Of a stretch of DNA of 64,000 nucleotides, positions 10,465 to 19,491 are shown in pieces. Below the pieces are notes generated by a model. It was not told where the DNA came from. It searched no databases and was given only the letters and a program-made list of their open reading frames with translations. The DNA comes from Gammaproteobacteria bacterium (GTDB lineage: Bacteria; Pseudomonadota; Gammaproteobacteria; JAIEPX01). A program made the position numbers and the translations under genes. The stretch is from assembly GCA_019748175.1 (NCBI GenBank), contig JAIEPX010000008.1, forward strand, positions 62,001-126,000. The letters run 5' to 3'. Numbering within the stretch: the first letter of the stretch is position 1; each line of letters starts with the position of its first letter.

Positions 10465-11972
10465 CGAGAAAATCTCCTGTATGAGATTGTGACTGTTTTT
10501 TTAGCGTTGTAAGAATCACGATTCCACCAACCGCCTCCCAATGCTTGATAGAGTGCCACGGTATCCGCTAATCGAGCGGCTTGAGCTTGAATACGATTTA
10601 TTGTCGATTTTTGATACTGTTGTTGTGCATTCAGCAATATAAGATAACTGATTCCACCGAGTTTAAATTGTTTTTCAGTAATCAGCAGAGTTTTTTTCGC
10701 GGCAATTTCAGCTTTACGTTGAGCATCTAATGCAATTGCATCGTTTTTTAACGCCTCTAAACTATCAGCAACATTTTGAAAAGCTTGTAAAACAGTGAGG
10801 CGATAGTATGCAGCGGCTTGTTGGAATGCTGCAATTGCTGCTCGACGTTGTGCAAATAGTGCGCCCCCGTGAAAAATGGGCTGTAAAATGGCAGCACCAT
10901 AATTCCAAATGATGTCTGTTGGAGAAAATAATTTTGCAAGATTATTATTGTTCCAACCACGGCTTCCTGTCAGTGTTACCTTCGGTAATAAATCTGCTGT
11001 AGCAACACCTATTTGTGCGCTGGCTGCATGTACTAAAGCTTCTTGTGCTCGAATATCAGGACGCTGATTAACGAGTGAAGAGGGTAAGCTGAGGGGTATA
11101 TGCTCGGGTAATACAAACTGCTCTAAAGAAAAATGAGGAAGATAACTTTCGCTTGGAATTTTTCCAATCAGTGTTGCTAAAGCATCACGTGATACAGCAA
11201 GACTTTGATAGAGTGGTGGTAATAATGTACGTGTTTGAGCAACTTGAGTTTGTTGTGTAAGTACATCGATGCCCGATGCTGCACCTAATTTAAGTTGTTT
11301 TTTTACAATATTCAATTGTGCTTCTTGTGCATGAAGAATATTCTCTGTAGCAGAAATTTGAGCTTCGAGTGAAGCCATAGTAATTGCAGTAGTTACTATA
11401 TTCGATGTTAGTGTGAGTTTAGCCGCTTCGAGTTGAAATTTTTGATAATCTATTTCAGCAGAATAAATTTCGAGTTGTCTTCGATTTCCTCCAAATAAAT
11501 CCAACATATAGGAAATATTAATTGAGGCGTTATATAATGTAAAAATATTTGAACCCAATACGGGATTAATAGTGCCCCCCAATGAGTTGGTTTGACGTCG
11601 ACGCACCCCATTAATTTGTCCGTCAATACTCGGAAAAAATTGTGAGCCGAATGTCACATTCCAATTCTCTTGAGCTTGACGTAATGCTGCTTTCGCTGCA
11701 TGCAAATTTGGATTATTTGCTAAACCAGCACAGATAAGATCGTTTAGTTCTTTGCAATGAAATAATTTCCACCATTCAGCAGGAACATCGCGGCCATTGA
11801 GAAAATATTGCGTTTTCCCTATGTTTTTTAGAGAAGGTGAGTTCACTGTTTTTGCAGGAAGTCGAGATTCAGTATAATGTTTCGCATGTGGGGCAGATGG
11901 CCTGTGAAAATTAGGCCCCACCATACAGCCAGCCATGGCAATACAACAGAATGGAATGATTAACATCCGCAT
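10461..11972 (-). CDS. Outer membrane efflux lipoprotein (NodT/OprM family)
   Basis: Outer membrane channel of the tripartite pump and first gene of the operon. The longest frame starts at 12059, but the ATG at 11972 has AAGGA 8 nt upstream and begins the lipoprotein signal peptide MRMLIIPFCCIAMAGC. The lipobox Cys would be lipidated. The mature protein begins GPNFHRPSAP, as in OprM/NodT proteins, and contains the two repeated helical hairpins (NPNLHAAKAALRQAQENW and RPDIRAQEALVHAASAQIG). About 503 residues is the family length. It is divergent from the glycosyltransferase at 12105, and the 130 bp between them should contain both promoters. Confidence 0.94.
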   Translation of the reverse strand: MRMLIIPFCCIAMAGCMVGPNFHRPSAPHAKHYTESRLPAKTVNSPSLKNIGKTQYFLNGRDVPAEWWKLFHCKELNDLICAGLANNPNLHAAKAALRQAQENWNVTFGSQFFPSIDGQINGVRRRQTNSLGGTINPVLGSNIFTLYNASINISYMLDLFGGNRRQLEIYSAEIDYQKFQLEAAKLTLTSNIVTTAITMASLEAQISATENILHAQEAQLNIVKKQLKLGAASGIDVLTQQTQVAQTRTLLPPLYQSLAVSRDALATLIGKIPSESYLPHFSLEQFVLPEHIPLSLPSSLVNQRPDIRAQEALVHAASAQIGVATADLLPKVTLTGSRGWNNNNLAKLFSPTDIIWNYGAAILQPIFHGGALFAQRRAAIAAFQQAAAYYRLTVLQAFQNVADSLEALKNDAIALDAQRKAEIAAKKTLLITEKQFKLGGISYLILLNAQQQYQKSTINRIQAQAARLADTVALYQALGGGWWNRDSYNAKKTVTISYRRFSR

Positions 11973-12104
11973 TTTCGTAATCCTTACGATGTGATAGACG
12001 AAGATTACACCAGATGTGGCTGGTAAGCCAGTGCTAGATTGGGTTAGACCTATACCCATCTTTGCGATATGCTCTTACAAATTATTCTACCCGAGGTGTT
12101 CAAG

Positions 12105-13586
12105 GTGCGCTCAGAAATGAATGAAAAACTCTGTCAAAAATGGTTCGTGGTCTTGGCACTATTGCATGTTGTTTTTTGGACTTTGATGCCCGCGCTATTG
12201 CACCACAATGCCCCGCTCGATGTAGCCGAAGCGATTGCTTGGGGGCAGCAATGGCAGTGGGGCTATGACCGAGATCCTTATTTAGTAGGTTGGTTGGCGT
12301 ATAGTGTCAGTTGGTTAACGGGTCATAGTGTTTGGGCAACCTATTTATTAAGTCAAATCTGCATTATCACGACCTTTTGGGCAACCACGCGATTGGCCAT
12401 GCAATTAAAATTATCCTCACTGCAAGCGTTGGCCTCGATTTTATTATTAGAGGCAATTTTCTATTATAATTTTGCAACCCCTGAATTTAATGACAATGTT
12501 TTGCAACTACCTTTATGGGCATTAACGATTTCTTTTCTTTATACGGCAATTTCGGCTCAACGTTCACGCGATTGGATTCTCACAGGGTTGTGTGCTGGAT
12601 TAGCTTTGATGGCGAAGTATTACACAGTGATGTTATTTGTCCCCATATTTGTGGTTATTCTTGGAACATCTCAAGGTCGAAACAGTTTTAAGAAGCCAGG
12701 ACTTTATTTGGCAATTGCTCTGGGTTTGTTAATTATTTCCCCCAATCTTTACTGGCAATATCAGCATGACTTTCAGTATGTTGGCTATGCACTGAGTCGC
12801 GCTACAGTCGCACCCTCTTGGGCCAGGCACTTTTCTAATCCGCTCTTATTTTTAATGACGCAATTACTGGTTATTTTGCCTTGTTTTCTGCTGTACGCAT
12901 GGAGTGTCAGGCACTTTAAACGATCAAATACCAAAAACCGTTTTGATCGGTTTTTCTTATTCAGCATGACGTGGGGACCTTTTTTGACGACATTGGGGTA
13001 TGCTGCAATTTCGGGTACTCACATGCGTTCAATGTGGGGAATGCCACTCTTTAGTTTAGTGGGGTTGTGGCTGGTTTATTCATTTTGGCCAACCCTCGAA
13101 ACTCTTGAATTACGTCGGTTAACAATTGGCTCTTTGGTTTGTTTTTTTTCTTCTTTGCTAATTTATCTAGGCACTGTTATTTTGCCTCCGTATTGGATCG
13201 GTAATGCAAAAATTGTTTCTTATCCATCGCAAGAACTTGCGAATGTGGTTGGTGAAGTTTGGCATAAAGAGTTTCAAAAACCTGTGCCTTTTGTAGCCGG
13301 CACTCGTCAATTGGCTGCGCGAGTGGCGGTATATGGAAAAGATCATCCGGTACCTTTTTTTGACTGGGACTATGAGGCGAGCCCATGGGTTGATTTGGTT
13401 AAAATGCAGCATGAAGGGGCTGTGTTTGTTTGGGATGCAGAAGCCTTTGGCGAGCAAGTTCCTAGCCATGTTCTTCAGGCTTTTCCCTCACTTCTAGGTG
13501 CATCAATTTTTGAATTGTCTTGGCATACTAAAGCCTCAATAAAACCTGTGCGTGTGGGCATTGCAGTATTGCCCCCTTCAACCTAG
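12105..13586 (+). CDS. GT39/ArnT-like polytopic membrane glycosyltransferase
   Basis: Integral membrane protein of about 490 residues with many hydrophobic helices. It carries the PMT-type first-loop pattern of lipid-linked sugar transferases: an acidic residue in APLDVAEAIAWG followed by WGYDRDPYLVGWLAY. Members move a sugar from a polyprenyl-phosphate carrier to lipid A, other glycolipids or proteins on the periplasmic side; the acceptor here is unknown. Start choice: the longest frame begins with ATG at 12069, which lacks a ribosome site. GTG at 12105 has GAGG 8 nt upstream and ATG at 12117 is a further option. It is monocistronic and divergent from the efflux operon. Confidence 0.85.
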   Translation: MRSEMNEKLCQKWFVVLALLHVVFWTLMPALLHHNAPLDVAEAIAWGQQWQWGYDRDPYLVGWLAYSVSWLTGHSVWATYLLSQICIITTFWATTRLAMQLKLSSLQALASILLLEAIFYYNFATPEFNDNVLQLPLWALTISFLYTAISAQRSRDWILTGLCAGLALMAKYYTVMLFVPIFVVILGTSQGRNSFKKPGLYLAIALGLLIISPNLYWQYQHDFQYVGYALSRATVAPSWARHFSNPLLFLMTQLLVILPCFLLYAWSVRHFKRSNTKNRFDRFFLFSMTWGPFLTTLGYAAISGTHMRSMWGMPLFSLVGLWLVYSFWPTLETLELRRLTIGSLVCFFSSLLIYLGTVILPPYWIGNAKIVSYPSQELANVVGEVWHKEFQKPVPFVAGTRQLAARVAVYGKDHPVPFFDWDYEASPWVDLVKMQHEGAVFVWDAEAFGEQVPSHVLQAFPSLLGASIFELSWHTKASIKPVRVGIAVLPPST

Positions 13587-13781
13587 ATACTGCAGTTGGA
13601 GTCTACTACGAGACTCTAATGCGCTAAATCTATGTTTAATCGCGATGAAATGGCGAAATAATCACCGATAAATAACAATAAATGCGTGTAATTATGTTTC
13701 TGCGCTCTATATTCTTTGGACAATCAAGTCAAATTGAGATAAGATCGGCCAATTCATGATCATTAATTAAGCGAGGATATT
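13587..13781. other. Intergenic region upstream of dsbA-like gene
   Basis: Holds a small inverted repeat GAGTCT/AGACTC near 13597-13616 just after the glycosyltransferase stop, without a T-tract, so only a weak terminator candidate. The dsbA-like gene has a clear GCGAGGA ribosome site 5 nt before its ATG. No further gene is seen. Confidence 0.4.
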
Positions 13782-14360
13782 ATGAGGTCAATTTTTCTTC
13801 CAAGACTAGTCAGTATATTGTTTTTTAGCGTGTCATTATTTTTTGGAATGGAGTCATTGGCATCGGTTGTGACGGGTAATATCAATGGAAATATTGTTGT
13901 AGAAGAATTTTTTGATTATCAGTGCCCGCATTGTCGAACTATGTTGTCAGTGACCGAACTTCTTGCGCGTAATAATAATGATGTGAAATTAGTTACTCGT
14001 GTCGTTCCATTATTAGACAAAAATTCATGGACAATTGCTCGAGCCGTTTTGGCCGCACGTAAACAAGGAAAATATCCGGCATTTCATCATATGTTGATGC
14101 AGGAGCGTTCTTATATCACTGAAGATCGATTGATGAGTTTAGCCAGAAGTGCACAAATCAATATTATACTCTTAAAACGAGATATGAATTCTAAAATTAT
14201 TTTAAATGAATTGAAAGTAAACATACGTGATTCTCGTGCTCGTGGAGTTGATGTTATTCCAGCTATATTTGCGCACCGCGTAGGTAGACAATCGGGTGAA
14301 TTGCGGTTTGTTGGTGACAAGTCTTATAGTGATTTGCAAGCATCTATAATGAATTTATAA
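13782..14360 (+). CDS. Periplasmic DsbA-like thiol:disulfide oxidoreductase
   Basis: 192 residues with an N-terminal signal peptide (about residues 1-28, hydrophobic core SILFFSVSLFFGM). A thioredoxin-fold start follows, with active site CPHC at 48-51 in the context EEFFDYQCPHC. The helical insertion is shorter than in E. coli DsbA. The cis-proline position is probably the Pro in VDVIPAIFAH. It would introduce disulfides into exported proteins. Legionellales commonly carry several DsbA paralogues, including short ones like this. The histidine kinase gene begins 13 bp after its stop, so the two are probably co-transcribed. Confidence 0.88.
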   Translation: MRSIFLPRLVSILFFSVSLFFGMESLASVVTGNINGNIVVEEFFDYQCPHCRTMLSVTELLARNNNDVKLVTRVVPLLDKNSWTIARAVLAARKQGKYPAFHHMLMQERSYITEDRLMSLARSAQINIILLKRDMNSKIILNELKVNIRDSRARGVDVIPAIFAHRVGRQSGELRFVGDKSYSDLQASIMNL

Positions 14361-14373
14361 GAGCGGAGGCTCT

Positions 14374-15927
14374 ATGAGTTATTCGATCGACTTTGCACAA
14401 CTTGTTGACTCTCTTGAAGTTAATATTGTTTGGAAAGATCTGAATAGTCGCTATATCGGAGCCAACCATCATTTTTTGAATTTACTTAATCTCACTCCTG
14501 AAACGCTTAATGGAAAAACAGATTATGATTTAACTACACATGACCTGGCTGAAAAAATCATTGAGAATGATCGAGAGGTTTTTAAAATTCAAGATACGCG
14601 ATGCTTCCATGAGTATATTATCGATAGTGAAGGGAATAATAAAGTTTATTTAAGTTATAAAACACCATTGTATGATAAGGATCATAAATTGTTTGGTTTA
14701 ACAACGTTGGCAATTGATGTGACTGAAGTGAATAAAAAAGAGTCAGAGCTAATATCTGAGACAAAAGCAAAGTCTTCATTCATCGATAATATGTCTTACT
14801 TCAATCAAATTGCAACGATGTTTAATCAGATGGCATCAAATATGCCGGCCAATATTTATTGGAAAGATTCTAAAGGGGTCTACTTAGGATGTAATTCAGC
14901 TTTGGCGCAAATTTTATCTTTGCGTCAAGATTCAATTGTTGGTAAGACCACATATGATCTTTTTAATAAAAAAGATGCAGATAATCTTATTAAAATTGAT
15001 AATAAGGTGTTAGCACAAGGAAAAGCAATAACGCTAGAAGAGTTAGGATTTGATGTCAATGGTGATCCAGCAATTTACTTAAGCAATAAAGCACCTGTGA
15101 GAAATGACAAGGGTGATGTCATCGGATTAATAGGAATATCATTGGATATTACTAAACAAAAACAAATTGAGCAGGAATTGCGTGATGCCAAAGAAAAAGC
15201 AGAGGCAGCAGATTGTGCCAAATCAGAATTTATTCTTAATATCAGCCACGATATTAGAACCCCCTTTATGGGAATTTTAGGATTTTCGGAGATATTAGAA
15301 TCACAAGAGGAAGATCCGTTTAAAAAAGAAACGTTAGGTTATATACGACAATCAGCACAACGATTATTAAGTTGGATGAATGAAATTATTGATGTTGTAG
15401 CAAGTAGTGATGAGGGCGTCCATGATAGTCAACCTATCTACATAAATTATCTAATGGAAGATCTCACGGAATTGATGCGCGCGAGAATAAAATACAAAAA
15501 TTTAGATTGGAAATCAATTATCGATCCCAAAATTCCTCAACACTTGTTTGGGGATTTAGGCGGAATACGTAGAATATTGTTAAATCTAGTAGGTAATGCT
15601 GTGAAATTCACTGAGAATGGTGGTGTTACTATTGAGACGAAATTAATCGGTAAATCGGAGAATAGTGTAGAATTACAATTTATTATTAGTGATACAGGAA
15701 TTGGAATTCCAGAAGATAAGTATGTTGATATTTTCAAAAAATTCAGCCGGCTGACATCCAGTTACTCAGGAAAGTACCCGGGCAGTGGATTGGGATTATA
15801 CAATGTGAGTCAAATTGCAAATCGACTGGGTGGGTTGGTCACTGTGAAAAGTGAAGTTGGCAAAGGCAGCGTTTTTACATGTCAGATCCCGCTTAAATTG
15901 AAAGAAGAAGAACGGGTAAAATCTTGA
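14374..15927 (+). CDS. Cytosolic PAS-PAS sensor histidine kinase
   Basis: 517 residues with no membrane segment. PAS 1 (about 10-125) starts with VNIVWKDLNSRYIGAN. PAS 2 (about 145-265) starts with ANIYWKDSKGVYLGCN and is a clear duplicate. A HisKA helix follows with the H-box LNISHDIRTP and phospho-acceptor His292, then a HATPase domain with N-box (LLNLVGNAVKFTENG), G1 (DTGIGIP) and G2 (GSGLGLY). All catalytic boxes look intact. No response regulator is adjacent, so it is an orphan kinase. The same 'WKDLxxRY' PAS type occurs in the PAS-LuxR proteins at 27481 and 53280. GCGGAGG precedes the ATG. Confidence 0.92.
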   Translation: MSYSIDFAQLVDSLEVNIVWKDLNSRYIGANHHFLNLLNLTPETLNGKTDYDLTTHDLAEKIIENDREVFKIQDTRCFHEYIIDSEGNNKVYLSYKTPLYDKDHKLFGLTTLAIDVTEVNKKESELISETKAKSSFIDNMSYFNQIATMFNQMASNMPANIYWKDSKGVYLGCNSALAQILSLRQDSIVGKTTYDLFNKKDADNLIKIDNKVLAQGKAITLEELGFDVNGDPAIYLSNKAPVRNDKGDVIGLIGISLDITKQKQIEQELRDAKEKAEAADCAKSEFILNISHDIRTPFMGILGFSEILESQEEDPFKKETLGYIRQSAQRLLSWMNEIIDVVASSDEGVHDSQPIYINYLMEDLTELMRARIKYKNLDWKSIIDPKIPQHLFGDLGGIRRILLNLVGNAVKFTENGGVTIETKLIGKSENSVELQFIISDTGIGIPEDKYVDIFKKFSRLTSSYSGKYPGSGLGLYNVSQIANRLGGLVTVKSEVGKGSVFTCQIPLKLKEEERVKS

Positions 15928-15947
15928 AAAATAGACAGCTCAATAAA

Positions 15948-16014
15948 AGGGGGCAGGTCTAACATTGAAACCAGCTCAGATGTGCTAGTTTCAATGTTAG
16001 ACCTGACCTTTTTT
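15948..16014. repeat. Long hairpin element A overlapping murG stop; bidirectional terminator-like
   Basis: An 18-bp perfect inverted repeat, 15954-15971 pairing with 15988-16005, has a 16-nt loop and outer G-rich/C-rich flanks (GGGGGCAGG at left, CCTGACC plus TTTTTT at right). It lies between the convergent kinase and murG and would terminate the kinase on the plus strand. The right arm contains the murG stop codon (TAA, 15999-15997) and the last murG codons. The core GGTCTAACATTGAA recurs in element C at 47.04 kb, and the flanks recur in element B at 17.13 kb, so this is a member of a dispersed family rather than a one-off terminator. Confidence 0.85.
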
Positions 16015-17079
16015 CTTCACTGATTCAAGCAGATTAGATATAATAGTAAAACTGTCTGGTATTGAGATTTGTGAGAGTTTTTGCTGTATTGTCTCTTTTT
16101 GTGCCCAGCAAGTGTCGATTGTTTGTAGTAATGAAGTCGCAGTAAGATCTTCATCATCAATAACCGTACTAAATCCTTTTTTCGAAGAATACTCTGCATT
16201 TTCGATTTGATCACCACGACTCGCTTTTTTTGATAACGGAATCAAAATGTGGTTTTTTCTCAGAGCGATTAATTCGTAAACTGTATTAGCTCCCGCGCGA
16301 GATATCACTAAATCAGCGCATGCAATGACGTCGCCAAATTCATCATTGATATAAGGGTATTGTTGGTAATCTTTTATATTATCAAAACGATTATCAGTTT
16401 TGTTGGTGCCGCAAACATGTACGATTTGAAATTGTTGAGTAAGTTTGGGTAAGATTTGCCGCGTGATATCATTTAGGTTTTGAGCGCCAAGACTACCGCC
16501 ATAAATCAATAGAACAGGTTTAGATGCAGAAAAATGTAGAAAATTTAGACCTCTTTCGCGAGATCCTGAGGTGAGCACTTGACGCAAGGGAATGCCTGTA
16601 ACAATGACTTTATTTGGATTTTTAAAATATTTTTCAGCGCCGGGAAAATTAACGCAGACTTGTTGTGCAAAGGGTAGGCTTAAACGATTAGCGAGTCCAG
16701 GTGTCAGATCGGCTTCATGGATGATGACAGGAATTCTTCGTAGCCAAGCTGCAAAAACAACAGGGAATGCAACAAAGCCTCCTTTAGAGAAAACCACCGT
16801 TGGTTTAATGCGGCCGAGCAATCGCCAGGCTTGCCCTATGCCTGTTAAGACTTGGAAGGGTGTTAATAAATTTCGCCAAGATTTAAAGCGACGCAGCTTT
16901 CCGGTGCTGATGCCGTAATAGGGGATATTAAGAGGTGAGATGAGCGTTTTTTCAATGCCGTCATAGCTACCGATATAATGACTTTCCCATCCAAAGCCCT
17001 TCAAATAATTAATAAGGGCTATATTGGGTACAACATGGCCAGCTGAACCACCACCTGTGAATAGAATTTTTTTCATCAT
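15997..17079 (-). CDS. murG: MurG: UDP-GlcNAc:lipid I N-acetylglucosaminyltransferase (orphan copy)
   Basis: 360-residue GT28 enzyme that adds GlcNAc to undecaprenyl-PP-MurNAc-pentapeptide to make lipid II on the inner face of the cytoplasmic membrane. The Gly-rich loop FTGGGSAGHVVPN is at the N-terminus, followed by the SKGGFVAFP loop, the HEADLTPGLANR segment and the C-domain loops GGSLGAQNLN and SRAGANTVYELI. It is not within a division/cell-wall cluster as usual in proteobacteria. The motif HYIGSYDGIEKTLI is, from memory, more like the MurG type common in Firmicutes. It may be a second or transferred copy. Hairpin elements flank both ends, and the stop codon lies inside one. Start: MMKK, with the second ATG equally possible. 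Confidence 0.9.
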   Translation of the reverse strand: MMKKILFTGGGSAGHVVPNIALINYLKGFGWESHYIGSYDGIEKTLISPLNIPYYGISTGKLRRFKSWRNLLTPFQVLTGIGQAWRLLGRIKPTVVFSKGGFVAFPVVFAAWLRRIPVIIHEADLTPGLANRLSLPFAQQVCVNFPGAEKYFKNPNKVIVTGIPLRQVLTSGSRERGLNFLHFSASKPVLLIYGGSLGAQNLNDITRQILPKLTQQFQIVHVCGTNKTDNRFDNIKDYQQYPYINDEFGDVIACADLVISRAGANTVYELIALRKNHILIPLSKKASRGDQIENAEYSSKKGFSTVIDDEDLTATSLLQTIDTCWAQKETIQQKLSQISIPDSFTIISNLLESVKKKGQV

Positions 17080-17132
17080 TAACCTTAATCAATTGCTAGA
17101 GTAGATTGTATCAGCGGATATACTAGCGGAAT

Positions 17133-17201
17133 AGGGGGCAGGCATGCATATTTTTACCTGGCTTTGCTAGATGAAAATATGCATGCCTGACCCTTTTTTT
17201 T
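17133..17201. repeat. Long hairpin element B upstream of murG
   Basis: A 16-bp perfect inverted repeat (CAGGCATGCATATTTT at 17139-17154, its complement at 17174-17189) with a 19-nt loop. It has the same outer frame as element A: GGGGGCAGG on the left, CCTGACCC and a T-tract (17194-17201) on the right. The inner stem differs from A. It reads as a terminator on the plus strand, but no plus-strand gene precedes it apart from the already terminated kinase. That supports a mobile hairpin or REP-like element rather than a functional terminator. Confidence 0.75.
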
Positions 17202-17243
17202 CTTTCTTTTTGAGTTCGTCTGTCATAGAATACTCGGCTTGTT

Positions 17244-17319
17244 GCTGGTGTAGCTCAGTTGGTAGAGCAGCTGATTTGTAATCAGCGGGTCGTAGGTTCG
17301 AATCCTATCACCAGCTCCA
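17244..17319 (+). tRNA. tRNA-Thr (anticodon UGU)
   Basis: Complete cloverleaf: acceptor GCTGGTG pairs with CACCAGC, the D-loop is AGCTCAGTTGGTAGAGC, the anticodon stem CTGAT/ATCAG surrounds loop TTTGTAA with anticodon TGT, and the T-arm is GTAGGTTCGAATCCTATC. The 3' CCA is encoded (17317-17319). It reads Thr ACN codons, mainly ACA. A TAGAAT box at 17226-17231 is a possible -10, but no well-spaced -35 is seen. Confidence 0.97.
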
Positions 17320-17322
17320 TTA

Positions 17323-17351
17323 TCCTAGGTTTCTACTGCTGAATCTAGGAT
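17323..17351 (+). terminator. Weak inverted repeat between tRNA-Thr and the 706-residue gene
   Basis: ATCCTAG and CTAGGAT form a 7-bp stem with a loop of about 15 nt, directly after the tRNA and before the stop of the convergent gene. No T-tract follows, so a terminator role is only possible. Confidence 0.3.
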
Positions 17352-17370
17352 TGTCAAATTCTCACCTTGA

Positions 17371-19491
17371 TCACATAACCAATAATTCTTGAGACGAAGA
17401 AAGTGACTCTTCATCATCAGATACTCGTATTAGCATAGTAAAACTTCTTCTTCGATTGGCAAAAACTTGTACGCCATCGTCGCTCGACACTTTTCGCGGT
17501 AGACCCATGCCGTCTGTTCGACGCAATAAATGTTGACTGTTACTATTATCTGGAACTGTCGGCGGAGCGCTAGTATTTTTTCTCGGGGGTATTAATATAG
17601 GTGTGTTTTTATCGTTAGGAACACTTTGGACTGCCCTCAAACTCATAGCTTGAGTCACGTCTCCTGCGGATTTATTATGTTGTATGCTTGTGTTCAATTT
17701 ATCATTGTGAGGTGCCGCTCCTGAGACCTCAACGCGGTCGAATACACTGGGAGGTTGCGATTTATTTCTAACTTGAGCTGGGGCAATTACTTGAGCATTA
17801 TCAAAAAATCCTGGTCCTGCTCTTAAGCTTTCATTTTGAAATGTAGATGCTAATACTATAGCATCATCAAGAGCAACAGGTGAAACGTCGGAATTTTTAG
17901 TTTGAGTAGACGAGGATTGTGCTTTAACTTCACCACTACCTTTGTGTTGAGTGACAAAACGTATACTTTGAGGCAAAGAACTAGTTCTTTCTTTATCCTT
18001 AGAAACTGTTGACAATGTAGCCAAGCTTTTGCTTTGGCCCAAAGATTTCTTGGCCTTTTTATCATCAGCTTTTGGCGTTTTATCTGAACTTCTTCTGCCA
18101 GTAGCTACAAGTGCCTGTTCATAATACAATATTTCTGATGAAGATAAAGTTTGTAAGCCTCTGCGGGTTTCAACTTCCTCGATGACGATTTGGTGAAGTG
18201 AACGCTCGTTGTTATCACCCAGTATTGTTGAGGCTTCACTAGCCTTTTTTTTCTTGTTGGATTTTACAACGATATAATCGGCGCGTGATTTAGGATAACG
18301 TCCCACAGTGATATAATGTGGCAAATTAAGAGCGGCAGGTTTTTCAGATAGTAGTTTTCTTTTGTTATGCTCTGCTAAATAGGAGTTCAATAATTCACAC
18401 GTCCAGTGATGTAAAACTTCGCCAAAGAGTGATGTTCCAACTTTGCGTGAAAATTTTCGCCATTTGAAGTCGTGTGCGTGTATAGTAACATCAAATAAAC
18501 CAGTTGAATAAACTTGCATCATATGAGCAACTTCTTCAAATATATATTTTTTATTTGAACGAATGCTAACATTCACATTGGTTTTATCTGTGAATGTGGA
18601 TAAATCATTATTACTGACTTCGTTCAGCTTGGGTTGTACTGCTGCTGCAAATCCTACGCCTGAGCTAAATTGGGCGCTAACAAATTCAGAAAGACTAGTA
18701 ATGCTAATATCAGAACTAACCTCTGTGGTTTTGTCGCTAATTCGCATTCTTTCTAAAAAACAGGTTCTCAGCGTAGCAGATGTCATCTCGGGATGAGTAA
18801 GTTCGCCCCAGCGAAAATGTGTAATTTTGCAACCTATTTCCTGTGCAATATTTTCAAGTGCAAGCGATTCAATCAAATCATCTCCGAGCTTTTTTGCATC
18901 ATTTCTGCAATCATCTGACTTATCAAGGTGAAGACTTGAGGTATTACGCATAGGTTTAAAGAATTCATCATGCATGAATTTTTCTTTATAGATTTGGTGA
19001 CGATTTAATTCATCGGATATCGTAAGAACGATATGCACGGGTCTCGGTTTAAATGCTGTAACGACTGCTTTTAAGAAATCTCGTAATTGATCGGGCTGAG
19101 AATAGATATCTTCATGGATGCAAATTGGCAAATAGATTAATAATTCACTCATTTCGGTGCTAATTTTGAAGTAATCGTCCATATGATTTATGGATACCGG
19201 AAAAGAATCGGATTTTTTTTGTGGAGTATAATTTTGGAGTAAATAACGATATTCATAATCATTAGACTGCATAGCAATCACTGGATTCAATTTGGCTGAA
19301 AATGGAGCATTATGCGTCCCGACTGTTATTGGTTGGCGCAAGGGTTTTAATTCTATCGTTTCAGCAGCATTTTTTGGGTCATCATCGAGGGCTACATCTG
19401 AAATTGAAGTTCTATTTGTAGTTGAATTTCGTGGAGAACCGCCCGATTTTTGGGCTTTCTTGTCTCTAAAGCTCTTCAATACTTTCTTCAT
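17371..19491 (-). CDS. Large protein with predicted cyclodipeptide-synthase-like domain; candidate effector
   Basis: 706 residues. Residues 1-100 are polar. Residues about 112-345 follow the order of elements of tRNA-dependent cyclodipeptide synthases: first strand and loop ELLIYLPICIHEDIYSQ, then a helix and strand HIVLTISDELNRHQIY, then a helix DAKKLGDDLIE, then THFRWGELT, then the helix NKKYIFEEVAHMMQVY. By manual comparison with AlbC, Tyr316 and Glu320 fall on Tyr178 and Glu182 (Y-x3-E). The nucleophilic Ser37 position is Cys124 and the Asn40 position is Glu. The C-terminal half (from about 380) is low-complexity, rich in Ser/Lys/Asp, and ends in an acidic Ser/Glu tail. It is a relative of the tandem protein at 50.8-53.2 kb. 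Fold assignment is inference; activity is unknown. Confidence 0.6.
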   Translation of the reverse strand: MKKVLKSFRDKKAQKSGGSPRNSTTNRTSISDVALDDDPKNAAETIELKPLRQPITVGTHNAPFSAKLNPVIAMQSNDYEYRYLLQNYTPQKKSDSFPVSINHMDDYFKISTEMSELLIYLPICIHEDIYSQPDQLRDFLKAVVTAFKPRPVHIVLTISDELNRHQIYKEKFMHDEFFKPMRNTSSLHLDKSDDCRNDAKKLGDDLIESLALENIAQEIGCKITHFRWGELTHPEMTSATLRTCFLERMRISDKTTEVSSDISITSLSEFVSAQFSSGVGFAAAVQPKLNEVSNNDLSTFTDKTNVNVSIRSNKKYIFEEVAHMMQVYSTGLFDVTIHAHDFKWRKFSRKVGTSLFGEVLHHWTCELLNSYLAEHNKRKLLSEKPAALNLPHYITVGRYPKSRADYIVVKSNKKKKASEASTILGDNNERSLHQIVIEEVETRRGLQTLSSSEILYYEQALVATGRRSSDKTPKADDKKAKKSLGQSKSLATLSTVSKDKERTSSLPQSIRFVTQHKGSGEVKAQSSSTQTKNSDVSPVALDDAIVLASTFQNESLRAGPGFFDNAQVIAPAQVRNKSQPPSVFDRVEVSGAAPHNDKLNTSIQHNKSAGDVTQAMSLRAVQSVPNDKNTPILIPPRKNTSAPPTVPDNSNSQHLLRRTDGMGLPRKVSSDDGVQVFANRRRSFTMLIRVSDDEESLSSSQELLVM

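Noticed and set aside
12069..12104. ATG start for the glycosyltransferase
   Set aside because: No ribosome site; GTG 12105 with GAGG at proper spacing is better supported.
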